A stretch of DNA of 64,000 nt from G963676795 sp963677215. GTDB lineage: Bacteria; Desulfobacterota; Desulfuromonadia; Desulfuromonadales; Geopsychrobacteraceae. Positions 26,082-35,626 of this stretch are shown here, piece by piece (position 1 is the stretch's first letter; the number at the start of each line of letters is the position of its first letter). Below the pieces are notes generated by a model. That model was not told the origin of the DNA and did not search any database. It worked only from the letters and a program-made list of their open reading frames with translations. The position numbers and the translations under genes are program-made. The stretch lies in the NCBI GenBank assembly GCA_963677215.1, contig OY781919.1, positions 3,472,001-3,536,000 on the forward strand, given 5' to 3'.

Positions 26082-29014
26082 TGGCCATTTCCAATTTTGT
26101 GGTTCTGACGCCAGACATAATCGCCGGTAAGGTTTATATGCTCCCACCCTAACGGCGATAAGAACTGAAGCAGGCTGTCATCAATGGTATTCCCCGATTT
26201 CTGCAATTCCAGTATCACTCTTTCAAGGTAGACAGTATTCCAGAGGACAATGGCAGCGGTCACTAAGTTGAGGCCACTTGCACGGTAACGTTGCTGCTCG
26301 AAGCTACGGTCACGGATTTCCCCTAACCGATTCAAAAAAACTGCCCGAGCCAAAGCATTTCGGGCTTCCCCTTTGTTCAGCCCTGCATTTACCCGACGAC
26401 GGAGTTCTACGTTTTGCAGCCAATCAAGTATAAACAGCGTCCGCTCAATTCTGCCCAATTCACGCAAAGCAACAGCTAGACCGTTTTGTCGAGGATAGCT
26501 GCCAAGCTTTCTTAGCATCAGGGATGCAGTAACGGTCCCTTGCTTAATGGAAGTAGCCAGCCGCAATATTTCATCCCAGTGAATGCGGATCTGCTTAATG
26601 TTAAGATTGCCGCCAACCATTGCCTGTAGTGCTGGGTAGCTTTGTCCGTTTTTCGGTACATAGAGTTTGGTGTCTTTCAGATCTCGGATTCGTGGGGCGA
26701 AACGAAAGCCTAGCAAATGCATCAACGCGAATACATGATCCGTAAATCCTGCCGTATCAGTATAGTGCTCTTCGATGCGCAAATCTGATTCATGATAAAG
26801 AAGCCCGTCGAGCACATAGGTGGAATCGCGCACACCGACATTGACCACCTTTGTGCTGAATGGTGCGTACTGATCGGAGATATGAGTGTAAAACAACCTG
26901 CCTGGATCGCTGCCATATTTTGGATTGATGTGGCCGCTACTCTCTGCTTTGCCGCCAGCTCGGAACCGTTGACCATCGGATGATGAAGTTGTGCCATCCC
27001 CCCAGTTCAAAGCAAAGTCATGAGAGAACTGCGCATTCACTAGTTCCGCGAGAGCTGATGAATACGTTTCATCCCGGATATGCCAAGCCTGCAACCACGA
27101 CAACTTAGCATAACTTGAACCAGGGCATGACTCCGCCATCTTTGTCAGCCCCAGGTTGATAGCGTCTGCCAGGACCGTGGACAGTAATAGAGTTTGATCC
27201 TTGACCTGAGAACCGTCTTTCAGGTGGGTAAAGTGGCGGGTGAAGCCGGTCCAATTGTCGACCTCCATCAACAATTCCGTAATCTTGATGCGAGGTAGCA
27301 TTGCTCCTGTCTGGGCAATTAGGCGCTGAGCGGCCTCCGGTACAAATTTGTCCAGCGGAGTAATTTTCAATCCAGAATCGGTAAGGATCGCGTCCGGCAA
27401 TTCATTTGCCTGTGCCATGCGATTGACCTTATCCAGTTGCTCTTCCAACTGATCAAGCTTGCCTGATAGATACTTGTCGCAATCCGACTCAACCGCAATC
27501 GGCAATTCTTTCAATTGCCTGAGTGTGGTGAACTTCTCAGGCGGCAAGAGATAGTCTTCGAAGTCGCGGAACTGCCGCGAACCCTGAACCCAAATATCTC
27601 CCGAACGGAGAGAGTTCTTCAGCTCAGATAACACACAGATCTCATAAAAGTGCCGGTCAACAGCATCGTCAGATATGATAAGCGAAGCCCAGCGAGGCTT
27701 GATAAAATCTAGTGGTGCGTCACTTGGCACCTTGCGGGTATTTTCGGTATTCATCCTGCGGACAACATCAATAGCATCCTGTAAATCTTGTGCTGCTGGT
27801 GCCGCACGTAATTTAATTGTCTCCAGGAACTTTGGCGCGTACCTCCGAAGCGTGCTGTATTGAGCATCGACCAAGTGCAGATGATCAAAGGATTCCGGTC
27901 GCGAAAGCTGGTTGGCTTCCGTAATACTTTGGGTAAATTCCTCCCAAGAGATGACAGCTTCAATCGCAGCAAAAGGATCACTTCCAGACTGCTTCGCCTC
28001 CATAAGGGCTTGGCCGATCTTGGTATAGAGAAGCAGCTTTTTGTTGATTGACTTCCCCTGTTTCTGGAACTGCTGCTGATACTTGTTCTTGGCGGTGTTG
28101 AAAAGCTTGCCGAGAATTCTGTCATGCAAATCGATAATCTCATCAGTTACAGTCGCCATTCCCTCTATGGCTAACGCGACCAATGTTGCGTGACGGCGCT
28201 GTCGTTCAAACTTGCCCAGATCCTGCGGGGTCATTTGAGCGCCTTCGCGAGCCATCTTAAGGAGGCGGTTCTGGTGGATATGTTTGCCGATCCCTTCAGG
28301 CAAACTGAGCTTCTGAAATACTTGTAGACGCTCAATATGCTCAAGCATGTGGCGAGAATTCGGTTTTAACGGGGACTGGCGCAACCACGCTAGCCAAGTG
28401 ATTCCGGATTCAGGTATCACAGTGAGCAGATGGTCTAATTTTTTGCGATGCTGGGCCGTCAAAGATTCGGTCAAGACTTGATAGATACGTCGATTGGCGC
28501 GGGTTACGGCCTCTGAACAGGCCCTCTCAACCACGGACATTGCAGGGGAAACTACTCGGCGCTGGCGCAATGATTCAAGGGCCTGAGTAGCAAGGACAAG
28601 TCCCTTTTCTGTCTGCATGGCCAACTCGGTCAAGGATTTAACCAGAAACCGGAAGTCAGAAAGGCCGAAGGGGGATAGTCCTAAATATGAGCGTAATTCA
28701 AGGAGATGTTCTCGACGTGTCTCCTCGCGTTTTCCGTAGTTTCCCCATGCGGCGGCATCGACTTGAAGCTGTTGTGCAAGCCACTGGATAACCGGTTCCG
28801 CTACGGCTGTATCCTTCGCCAGCGAAAATCCAGGGTAGCGGAGCAGGCATAATTGAACCGCAAAGCCCAACTTGTTTGCTTCGCCCCGGCGCTGCTGGAT
28901 CAAGGAAATATCGGGGTCGTTGAAACTGTAGTAACGGATCAGATCGTCTCGCTCTACAGGCAGTTTCAATAGACTGGCCTGATCAGCCGCAGAGAGTATT
29001 GAACGGCGAGGCAT
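26048..29014 (-). CDS. tnpA: Tn3-family transposase
   Basis: The 988-residue protein has the length and layout of Tn3-family DDE transposases: an N-terminal DUF4158-type region (about residues 5-170) and a large C-terminal catalytic domain containing stretches such as GFRFAPRIRDLKDTKLY, GGNLNIKQIRIHWDEILRL and TAAIVLWNTVYLERVI. It binds the terminal repeats and drives replicative transposition to a cointegrate. It starts 2 nt after the resolvase stop codon and its own stop lies inside the terminal repeat. No frameshift or internal stop was found, so it should be active. Confidence 0.94.
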   Translation of the reverse strand: MPRRSILSAADQASLLKLPVERDDLIRYYSFNDPDISLIQQRRGEANKLGFAVQLCLLRYPGFSLAKDTAVAEPVIQWLAQQLQVDAAAWGNYGKREETRREHLLELRSYLGLSPFGLSDFRFLVKSLTELAMQTEKGLVLATQALESLRQRRVVSPAMSVVERACSEAVTRANRRIYQVLTESLTAQHRKKLDHLLTVIPESGITWLAWLRQSPLKPNSRHMLEHIERLQVFQKLSLPEGIGKHIHQNRLLKMAREGAQMTPQDLGKFERQRRHATLVALAIEGMATVTDEIIDLHDRILGKLFNTAKNKYQQQFQKQGKSINKKLLLYTKIGQALMEAKQSGSDPFAAIEAVISWEEFTQSITEANQLSRPESFDHLHLVDAQYSTLRRYAPKFLETIKLRAAPAAQDLQDAIDVVRRMNTENTRKVPSDAPLDFIKPRWASLIISDDAVDRHFYEICVLSELKNSLRSGDIWVQGSRQFRDFEDYLLPPEKFTTLRQLKELPIAVESDCDKYLSGKLDQLEEQLDKVNRMAQANELPDAILTDSGLKITPLDKFVPEAAQRLIAQTGAMLPRIKITELLMEVDNWTGFTRHFTHLKDGSQVKDQTLLLSTVLADAINLGLTKMAESCPGSSYAKLSWLQAWHIRDETYSSALAELVNAQFSHDFALNWGDGTTSSSDGQRFRAGGKAESSGHINPKYGSDPGRLFYTHISDQYAPFSTKVVNVGVRDSTYVLDGLLYHESDLRIEEHYTDTAGFTDHVFALMHLLGFRFAPRIRDLKDTKLYVPKNGQSYPALQAMVGGNLNIKQIRIHWDEILRLATSIKQGTVTASLMLRKLGSYPRQNGLAVALRELGRIERTLFILDWLQNVELRRRVNAGLNKGEARNALARAVFLNRLGEIRDRSFEQQRYRASGLNLVTAAIVLWNTVYLERVILELQKSGNTIDDSLLQFLSPLGWEHINLTGDYVWRQNHKIGNGQFRPLRKPEKS

Positions 29015-29016
29015 AG

Positions 29017-29583
29017 TCAGGCATCCGTACGGCTGCGCAAATACTGATAAAGGGTTTCTCGGCTGATTCCGAATTCACGGGCGAGTTTGGTTTTCTGTTC
29101 ACCATTGGCGGCTCGCCGACAAAGTTCTTCTACCTGGTTAGCAGACAGCGACTTCTTGCGGCCCCGGTATGCACCTCGCTGTTTGGCAAGTGCAATCCCT
29201 TCTCGCTGACGCTCTCGGATCAAGGCGCGTTCGAATTCGGCAAATGCTCCCATCACAGAAAGCATGAGATTCGCCATCGGCGAATCTTCTCCGGTAAATG
29301 TCAAACTTTCCTTGATGAATTCAATCCGAACTTTTCTCTTGGTGAGACTTTGCACGATTCGACGGAGATCATCCAGATTGCGGGCCAGCCGGTCCATGCT
29401 ATGGACGACTACCGTATCTCCTTCACGGACAAAAGACATTAGTCCGTCCAGCTCGGGCCGATGAACATCTTTACCAGAGGCTTTATCGACGAACATTTTA
29501 TCAAGATCAATCCCCTCAAGTTGACGTTCAGGATTTTGGTCGTAGCTGCTAACGCGCACATATCCGATTTTCTGGCCGATCAT
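29017..29583 (-). CDS. tnpR: Tn3-type serine resolvase/recombinase
   Basis: The 188-residue protein starts IGYVRVSSYDQNPERQ, with the catalytic serine at Ser12, continues with the helix-E-type region (MLSVMGAFAEFERALIRERQREG) and ends in a helix-turn-helix (AREFGISRETLYQYLRS). It resolves cointegrates made by the transposase. It has a good ribosome site (GGGAGAG) before the ATG at 29583 and precedes tnpA directly. Confidence 0.93.
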   Translation of the reverse strand: MIGQKIGYVRVSSYDQNPERQLEGIDLDKMFVDKASGKDVHRPELDGLMSFVREGDTVVVHSMDRLARNLDDLRRIVQSLTKRKVRIEFIKESLTFTGEDSPMANLMLSVMGAFAEFERALIRERQREGIALAKQRGAYRGRKKSLSANQVEELCRRAANGEQKTKLAREFGISRETLYQYLRSRTDA

Positions 29584-29589
29584 TTTGCT

Positions 29590-29720
29590 CTCCCTGTCAA
29601 TGTGTCAGGTTAAACTCTATGACCCATGCGACGATATGTCAATTATTTAGAGATTCAGACTCTAAGTTGACACAATTTAAGCGCATGACCTGACATCAAG
29701 TTAGGGTATACCCTACACTG
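29590..29720. other. Candidate res site of the transposon
   Basis: The region directly upstream of tnpR contains several TGTCA/TGACA elements and a clear 36-bp dyad at 29637-29672 (TGTCAA...TTAGAG and CTCTAA...TTGACA). Tn3 resolvases bind three such dyads next to tnpR, so this is the expected place for res. Exact subsites are inference. Confidence 0.55.
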
Positions 29721-29953
29721 ACTTTCAAAATCCCATGAACATATGAATAGGAGATTTGGCAGAACATTTGAAACCGATAGTGTCAGGGATTCCGATTCTC
29801 TCGTCGAAATCTCATAAATCCTAAGTTATGAAAACGAGCTATTGAACATAGGGTGAAATCTGAATGTGATGTGATAGGCTTACAGATGTGCTATTAACAG
29901 AAATTATATAACAGATGATTGCTTTTCACTAACAACAGGCAGGAGAACAGAAT

Positions 29954-32119
29954 ATGAGTAACAGCAGTAAAGGGAAGTGCCCTGTTATGCACGGCAGCCA
30001 TACCCTGGCCGGAACATCCAATACCGACTGGTGGCCGAACGCACTGAATCTGGACATCCTTCACCAACACGACACCAAAACCAATCCACTCGGCGCAGAC
30101 TTCGACTATCACGAAGAACTCAAAAAACTGGATGTCGCGGCCCTGAAACAGGACATTCGCGATCTGCTTTCCCATAGCCAGGACTGGTGGCCTGCCGACC
30201 ATGGTTTCTACGGTGGTATGATGGCGCGGGTCGCTTGGCACTCTGCCGGGTCGTACCGCTTGCAGGACGGCCGCGGCGGCGGCAATACCGGCAACCAGCG
30301 CTTTGCTCCTCTGAATTCCTGGCCTGATAACGCCAATACCGACAAGGGGCGTCGCCTGCTCTGGCCGATCAAAAAGAAATACGGTAACAAAATTTCCTGG
30401 GCTGACCTGATCATGCTGGCGGGAACTATCGCCTACGAGATGGCCGGGCTGAAAATCTATGGCTTTGGCTTTGGCCGCAACGATATCTGGCACCCGGAAA
30501 AGGACACCTACTGGGGCGCTGAGAAGGAGTGGCTGGCCCCCTCCGACACACGTTATGCTGCGGTCGACAAACCCGACACCATGGAAAACCCACTTTCTGC
30601 TGTCCAGATGGGCTTGATTTACGTCAATCCAGAAGGGGTCAACGGCAATCCGGATCCCCAGGCTACGGCCTATCAGATGCGCGAGACCTTTGCCCGGATG
30701 GCGATGAACGATGAAGAAACCGTGGCCCTTACCGCAGGTGGCCATACCATCGGTAAATGTCATGGCGGGCAATCGGCCGACAATGTCGGTCCGGCACCGG
30801 AAGATGCCGACATCACCGCTCAGGGACTGGGCTGGATGCCGAAAGACAAGCGGGGCATCGGTCGTAACGTGGTTGCCGGTGGTCCCGAAGGGGCCTGGAC
30901 GACAGACCCGACCAAGTGGGATATGGGCTATTTTGCCATGCTCTTCGGCCACGAATGGGAAATCACCAAGTCGCCGGCCGGGGCGAAACAGTGGAAACCT
31001 GTGACCATCAAAGAAGAGGACATGCCGGCAGATCCGGAGGATCCATCCATCCACGTCATGCCGATGATGACCGATGCTGATATGGCCCTGAAGGTTGACC
31101 CGATCTACAATGAGATCTGTCAAAAGTTCATGGCCGATCCAGATTACTTCGATGACTGCTTCGCCCGTGCCTGGTTCAAGTTGACCCATCGCGATCTCGG
31201 TCCCAAGAGCTGCTATTTTGGCCCCGATGTTCCTGCGGAAGACCTGGTCTGGCAAGATCCTGTTCCGAGCGGCAATACCCAGTTCGACATCGGTCATCTC
31301 AAAAGCCTGATTCACGCAAGCGGTCTGTCTGTTGCCGATTTGGTCAGCACGGCATGGGACAGCGCCCGGACCTTCCGCGGTTCGGACAATCGTGGTGGCG
31401 CCAACGGAGCCAGAATTCGTCTGGCTCCGCAGAAAGACTGGCAAGGCAATGAACCGGCACGTCTGAAGCGCGTACTGGCAGTTCTTGAGCCGCTGGCCGC
31501 TCAGGTGGGTGCTTCTGTTGCAGATACCATTGTGCTAGCCGGTAATGTCGGCGTCGAAATGGCTGCCGAAGCTGCCGGTGTTACTGTCGATGTGCCTTTT
31601 GCTCCTGGCCGCGGCGACTCGACCGATGCCATGACCGATGCGGAATCCTTTTCCGTCCTTGAGCCGTTGGCTGATGGTTTCCGTAATTACATCCAGAAGG
31701 ATTTTATCCCGGCACCGGAGGAAATGCTGCTCGACCGGGCCCAGCTGATGGGGCTTACGGCACCGGAGATGACCGTTCTTGTCGGTGGTATGCGGGTCAT
31801 GGGAACCAACTATGGCGGTAGCAAGCATGGTGTTTTCACGGACCGCGAAGGCGCACTGACCAACGACTTTTTCCTCACCCTGACCGACATGGCCTACAGG
31901 TGGGAATTCAACGGGGCAGACTATGCCATCGTCAACCGCGTGACCGGTGAGACCAAATACAAGGCAACGCGTGTCGATCTGGTCTTTGGTTCCAATTCCA
32001 TTCTGCGTGCCTATGCCGAGGTCTATGCTCAGGATGACAGCTCTCAGAAATTCGTTCAGGATTTCGTCAAGGCATGGGTGAAGGTCATGAATGCAGACCG
32101 TTTTGATTTGAAACGCTAA
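29954..32119 (+). CDS. katG: Catalase-peroxidase
   Basis: The 721-residue bifunctional haem enzyme destroys hydrogen peroxide. Distal residues are in ARVAWHSAGSYR (Arg92, Trp95, His96) and the proximal haem histidine is in TAGGHTIGKCHG (about His260). The tyrosine of GLIYVNPEGVNG is present for the Met-Tyr-Trp cofactor. The C-terminal duplicated, haem-free domain is complete. A ribosome site (GGCAGGAG) precedes the ATG. The gene is transposon cargo, transcribed away from tnpR, with its own terminator. I found no clear OxyR or PerR box upstream. Confidence 0.96.
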   Translation: MSNSSKGKCPVMHGSHTLAGTSNTDWWPNALNLDILHQHDTKTNPLGADFDYHEELKKLDVAALKQDIRDLLSHSQDWWPADHGFYGGMMARVAWHSAGSYRLQDGRGGGNTGNQRFAPLNSWPDNANTDKGRRLLWPIKKKYGNKISWADLIMLAGTIAYEMAGLKIYGFGFGRNDIWHPEKDTYWGAEKEWLAPSDTRYAAVDKPDTMENPLSAVQMGLIYVNPEGVNGNPDPQATAYQMRETFARMAMNDEETVALTAGGHTIGKCHGGQSADNVGPAPEDADITAQGLGWMPKDKRGIGRNVVAGGPEGAWTTDPTKWDMGYFAMLFGHEWEITKSPAGAKQWKPVTIKEEDMPADPEDPSIHVMPMMTDADMALKVDPIYNEICQKFMADPDYFDDCFARAWFKLTHRDLGPKSCYFGPDVPAEDLVWQDPVPSGNTQFDIGHLKSLIHASGLSVADLVSTAWDSARTFRGSDNRGGANGARIRLAPQKDWQGNEPARLKRVLAVLEPLAAQVGASVADTIVLAGNVGVEMAAEAAGVTVDVPFAPGRGDSTDAMTDAESFSVLEPLADGFRNYIQKDFIPAPEEMLLDRAQLMGLTAPEMTVLVGGMRVMGTNYGGSKHGVFTDREGALTNDFFLTLTDMAYRWEFNGADYAIVNRVTGETKYKATRVDLVFGSNSILRAYAEVYAQDDSSQKFVQDFVKAWVKVMNADRFDLKR

Positions 32120-32138
32120 GGTATTTTCTTCGTTTCCC

Positions 32139-32173
32139 AAAAGCCGTCGGAGCACATTTCCGGCGGCTTTTTT
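32139..32173 (+). terminator. Terminator of katG
   Basis: AAAAGCCGTCGGA pairs with TCCGGCGGCTTTT across a short loop and is followed by a T run, 20 nt after the katG stop codon. Confidence 0.82.
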
Positions 32174-32277
32174 CTCCAGTGGGGCTATATTTGAGATTAA
32201 AATGAGTCAATTTATAAAACAGGGGTACGTCTTTGACAACCTGTCCATTTTTTCTTGATCACATCACTTCTACTAAA

Positions 32278-32880
32278 TCAACAAATGTCAATTTTTAGTA
32301 ACCTCAAAAACTGCCCGACTGATTTCTTAGCGAAAACTTTTATCTCGCTACCTGTAGGACAAGGCATCTGTCCAACTAGAACCATCATCCTTTGAGACTG
32401 CAAGATACTTAAGAATGCCTTGATTTCATCCTCAGCCTCACTGATTCCGAACCTTTCCTGAACAAAAAGCGCCAAGCTGTCCATTGTTCTCTTTGGACCT
32501 GTAGCAAAGAATGCTGCCGTAATCTCAGGATTCTGCGGCCCTTCGGCAACAAGCAGGCGAATCATGGCCAGATGTTCCTCCGACAGGTGTTTGCGAACAA
32601 AACCTTCAGCAAATCCCTGCAGAGCGACATAGGGATCTTCATCGTTCAAGGCTTCAAGAAAGTGGTTCGCAGTCTGATTACGCTGCTCTTCCAGCATTGC
32701 TACAAACAGAGCTTCCTTGTTGGCAAAATAGCGGTATACCGTCTGTTTGGTAACACCAGCCTCAGCCGCAATATGATCCATACCGGCCCCCACAAAGCCG
32801 CTTGAAAAGAAGATTTCCTTCGCTGCGGCCAGGATTCTTTTTCGTTTGAGGGCTTTATTCTGTGAAATCTTAACTTTCAT
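32278..32880 (-). CDS. TetR-family transcriptional repressor
   Basis: The 200-residue protein has the TetR N-terminal helix-turn-helix: ILAAAKEIFFSSGFVGAGM, AAEAGVTKQTVYRYFANKE (about residues 14-53), followed by an all-helical ligand domain. The ATG at 32880 has GGGAG upstream; a longer frame to 32931 would run through the operator region. It is divergent from the EamA transporter, with two similar palindromes between them, so it probably represses both itself and the transporter. Confidence 0.9.
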   Translation of the reverse strand: MKVKISQNKALKRKRILAAAKEIFFSSGFVGAGMDHIAAEAGVTKQTVYRYFANKEALFVAMLEEQRNQTANHFLEALNDEDPYVALQGFAEGFVRKHLSEEHLAMIRLLVAEGPQNPEITAAFFATGPKRTMDSLALFVQERFGISEAEDEIKAFLSILQSQRMMVLVGQMPCPTGSEIKVFAKKSVGQFLRLLKIDIC

Positions 32881-32895
32881 TAAATGTCTCCCATA

Positions 32896-32915
32896 ATCAT
32901 ACTTTTCAGTATGAT
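32896..32915. promoter_or_regulatory. TetR operator 1 (perfect palindrome)
   Basis: ATCATACT and AGTATGAT flank a 4-nt centre, a perfect 8-4-8 palindrome just upstream of the tetR start codon. Confidence 0.7.
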
Positions 32916-32952
32916 TATATTGACAGCGCAAATCTCTATAGAGTACCGTCTT

Positions 32953-32972
32953 ATCATACTCATGAGTTTGAT
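32953..32972. promoter_or_regulatory. TetR operator 2 (imperfect copy)
   Basis: ATCATACT, 4 nt, AGTTTGAT: the same 8-4-8 layout as operator 1 with a single mismatch, 17 bp before the EamA transporter start. Confidence 0.65.
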
Positions 32973-32989
32973 TTTTTCAAGGAGCTTTT

Positions 32990-33946
32990 ATGACCAGTGC
33001 AGTTCTAAACAAAATGGTTCCCAGAGATATACGCAGCAAAGGAGTTATTGCAGCATTCATAGGGACATTGCTGATCAGTTTTGATTCAATTTTTGTCCGT
33101 CTCTCCGGAACGACCGGTGCCAACACGGTCTTTCTGTTCGGTTTCTTCACCGCAATATCCATGTTCACCCTTCTGCAGATCTCGGATCCCCGTGGCATCG
33201 CAGGAACGCTCAAGGAAGATGGGCTGCCCGTTTTTATTTCCGGACTCCTCATGTTCGGCAGCGCGTCCTGTTTCATCCTCAGCGTCACCCACACGTCAAT
33301 CGCCAATACAGCGATTATTATCGGTAGCCGTCCGGTCTTAACGGCAATATTCAGCTGGTTCTTTCTGAAAGAAATGGCCGAGAAGGCTCTCTGGTTGACT
33401 ATGGGCTTTGTCATGGCAGGAATCCTGATTGTTCTCTCTGGTTCACTTGAGTCGGTCAACCTTATGGGGGACTCCTTCGCGGTGTTGGCCGTCGTCTTTC
33501 TTGCGATAAACGGGACATTTCAGCGCAGATACAAAAAAATGAGCCGCAAAGCCGTTGTCGGTATCGCCGGACTCTTTCTTGCTGTCGGCATGTTGCCATT
33601 TGCACAGATCAGCAGCTTTTCAGGCAAAACCTGGATCATTATGGCCATTATGGGCCTGCTCTCAGCACCGATTGGTCGTGTCTTGTCTGCTGTCTCAACC
33701 CGCTATCTTCAGGCAGCAGAAGCAGCGACTATATCGATGAGCATGTCGGTTTTTGCAACGTTATGGGCCCTGATCATATTCAACGAAAAACCCCCACTGG
33801 CAACCTTGATTGGTGGAGTGATTATTGTCGGCTCAATTCTGTGTTATTTCCTGTTCAAGATGAAGTGTGTGAAACAGCCTGTAGAGATACTCTCCCTTCC
33901 TAAGAGACCTTTTAATAATCAAATCTTATGCGAAGAAGACAAATAG
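32990..33946 (+). CDS. EamA/RhaT-family (DMT) transporter
   Basis: The 318-residue membrane protein has about ten hydrophobic segments in two EamA repeats (first from GVIAAFIGTLLISFDSIFVRL, second from about residue 160). DMT exporters move metabolites or drugs out across the inner membrane; the substrate is unknown. It has a ribosome site (AAGGAG) and is controlled with the divergent tetR gene through the paired operators. It is transposon cargo. Confidence 0.88.
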   Translation: MTSAVLNKMVPRDIRSKGVIAAFIGTLLISFDSIFVRLSGTTGANTVFLFGFFTAISMFTLLQISDPRGIAGTLKEDGLPVFISGLLMFGSASCFILSVTHTSIANTAIIIGSRPVLTAIFSWFFLKEMAEKALWLTMGFVMAGILIVLSGSLESVNLMGDSFAVLAVVFLAINGTFQRRYKKMSRKAVVGIAGLFLAVGMLPFAQISSFSGKTWIIMAIMGLLSAPIGRVLSAVSTRYLQAAEAATISMSMSVFATLWALIIFNEKPPLATLIGGVIIVGSILCYFLFKMKCVKQPVEILSLPKRPFNNQILCEEDK

Positions 33947-34113
33947 AATTTATAGAAAAAAACATGAATATAATGTGCAAAAGCACAAAACAGTGATATG
34001 GTTTTGTCATGAAAAGTTTTATCAGTAATTAATATTCAACAGGGCTTATTGTTGATTTTGGTTATAGTGTTATGCCCAAGCCTATAGTTAAAGCCTTGCA
34101 AATTAGCTAGCCT

Positions 34114-34148
34114 CAGGGACGCAACGTTTGGGCATCCCTGGTTTGTTT
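34114..34148 (+). terminator. Probable terminator after the EamA gene
   Basis: CAGGGACGC pairs with GCATCCCTG (one mismatch) and is followed by TTTGTTT. It lies between the EamA and peroxiredoxin genes; an attenuator for the latter is possible. Confidence 0.5.
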
Positions 34149-34191
34149 AGAACTCGTCGCAATTTGAATCCACGTCAAACAGGAGGTCGTC

Positions 34192-34887
34192 ATGCCATGT
34201 GACATGCTAAAGGTCATCGAAGATGAACAACCCGTGACAACTGAGAATCAACCAAAACAGGAGGAAAAGAAAATGAGCTCTACTTTAGTTATGCGGCGTA
34301 TGCCGGAATTCGAGATGGATGCCTATGATGCAGCAACCGGCCATTACACAAAGGTATCCAGCGAGCAACTCAAAGGCAAATGGGCCGTTGTCTGTTTTTA
34401 CCCGGCCGACTTTACTTTTGTCTGCCCAACTGAAATTGCAGCGATGAATTCCCAGCTTGATAAGCTGAATGAACTGGGCGTTGTCGTGGTGCCAATTTCT
34501 GGGGATACCAAGTTCAGCCACAAGCGCTTTGTCGAGACAGAGCCTCTGTTGAAAGGCTTGAAGTTGACCATGGGCGCTGACAATACCGGGAATGTCGCAC
34601 GCAAGTTCGGTGTCTGGATTGAGCAGGAAGGCGTTGCTCTGCGTGGCCGTTTCATCATCAATCCGGACGGTGTTGTTGTTGCCGAAGAGACCGTTGCCGA
34701 CAGTGTTGGTCGCAGTGTTATGGAACTGATTCGTCAGCTGGAAGCATGGCAGCATGCTTACGAAACCGGTGAAGTTTGCCCGGCCAACTGGCGTAAAGGC
34801 AAAAAAACACTTCCGGTCAACACTGATGTGGAGCAAATGACAGGTAATGTTGGCAATTATATTACGATTGAAGAAATTCTTAAATAA
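34192..34887 (+). CDS. Typical 2-Cys peroxiredoxin (AhpC/Prx1 family)
   Basis: The thioredoxin-fold peroxidase has the peroxidatic cysteine in FVCPTE and the resolving cysteine in GEVCPANW near the C-terminus. It reduces peroxides with electrons from a thioredoxin-like partner. Two starts each have a strong ribosome site: the ATG at 34192 (AGGAGGT upstream, 231 residues) and the ATG at 34273 (AGGAGG upstream, 204 residues, the usual family length). I give the longer one; the extra 27 residues are hydrophilic. Both may be used. A terminator follows. Confidence 0.92.
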   Translation: MPCDMLKVIEDEQPVTTENQPKQEEKKMSSTLVMRRMPEFEMDAYDAATGHYTKVSSEQLKGKWAVVCFYPADFTFVCPTEIAAMNSQLDKLNELGVVVVPISGDTKFSHKRFVETEPLLKGLKLTMGADNTGNVARKFGVWIEQEGVALRGRFIINPDGVVVAEETVADSVGRSVMELIRQLEAWQHAYETGEVCPANWRKGKKTLPVNTDVEQMTGNVGNYITIEEILK

Positions 34888-34970
34888 CTCAGTGCTAAGC
34901 CTGTCGATCGGCTGAACTGCGATCAGATAATCGAGCAGAGATTTTTCGCACCAAACATTATGTTTCTATA

Positions 34971-35013
34971 AGAGCCTTACTCCGTAATAATGCGGGGTGA
35001 GGCTCTATTGTTT
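34971..35013 (+). terminator. Terminator of the peroxiredoxin gene
   Basis: AGAGCCTTACTCCG pairs with CGGGGTGAGGCTCT across an 8-nt loop and is followed by ATTGTTT, about 85 nt after the stop codon. Confidence 0.75.
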
Positions 35014-35120
35014 CTGCCCGTGAAGAGAGACATTGCTTGAAATTCCACGGCATCGTTGGTAGCGTTTCTATAGTTCCAGCGCAATTAAAATCCCTATCAC
35101 TTTTTCAGGAGGAGAACCGC

Positions 35121-35594
35121 ATGAAAGGCCATCAGGAAATCATCGACACGTTGAATGACCGCCTCTCCGAGGAACTTGCTGCAGTAAACCAGTATTTTTT
35201 GCATTGTGAAATGGCTGAAGACTGGGGGTACAGTCACCTGCATGCGCTCATGAAGAAACGGTCTATTGACGAGATGAAGCATGCTGAAAAACTGATAGAA
35301 CGGATCCTCTATCTTGATGGTCGCCCGATTGTCTCGAATCTGGCAGAGATTCACATCGGTAAAGCAATTGAAGAAATGCACAAGTTTGACTGGGAGGCGG
35401 AGAAGGTCGCCATTGAAAACTACAATAAGTCTGTTGAACTGTGCGCCAAGCTGAATGATCATGGAACAAAAATTATTCTTGAACAGATTCTCAGAGAGGA
35501 AGAGGCGCATCTTGACTGGATTGAAGCAGAGCAAGATCAGATCGAACAAATGGGCATTCAGAATTATCTGGCCGAAAAAATCAAGAAAGACTGA
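35121..35594 (+). CDS. bfr: Bacterioferritin
   Basis: The 157-residue ferritin-like protein has the Bfr diiron ligand pattern (SEELAAVNQYF, DEMKHAEKLIERIL, LREEEAHLDWIE) and the haem-ligand methionine region (HALMKKRSIDEMKH, about Met52). It stores iron and detoxifies Fe(II)/peroxide. The ATG at 35121 has AGGAGGAG upstream; the frame extends further but without a signal. It fits the peroxide-defence cargo, since it limits Fenton chemistry. Confidence 0.93.
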   Translation: MKGHQEIIDTLNDRLSEELAAVNQYFLHCEMAEDWGYSHLHALMKKRSIDEMKHAEKLIERILYLDGRPIVSNLAEIHIGKAIEEMHKFDWEAEKVAIENYNKSVELCAKLNDHGTKIILEQILREEEAHLDWIEAEQDQIEQMGIQNYLAEKIKKD

Positions 35595-35626
35595 GCCCTT
35601 AGAAGTATAGATAAATAATCACCCGA

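Noticed and set aside
29720..29950. OxyR or PerR box upstream of katG
   Set aside because: ATAG/CTAT elements are present but with the wrong spacing for OxyR, and no PerR-type palindrome was seen.
29894..31444. Long open frame (516 codons) antisense to katG
   Set aside because: It lies fully opposite the well-supported katG gene, has no ribosome site and no recognisable domain. It is a composition shadow.
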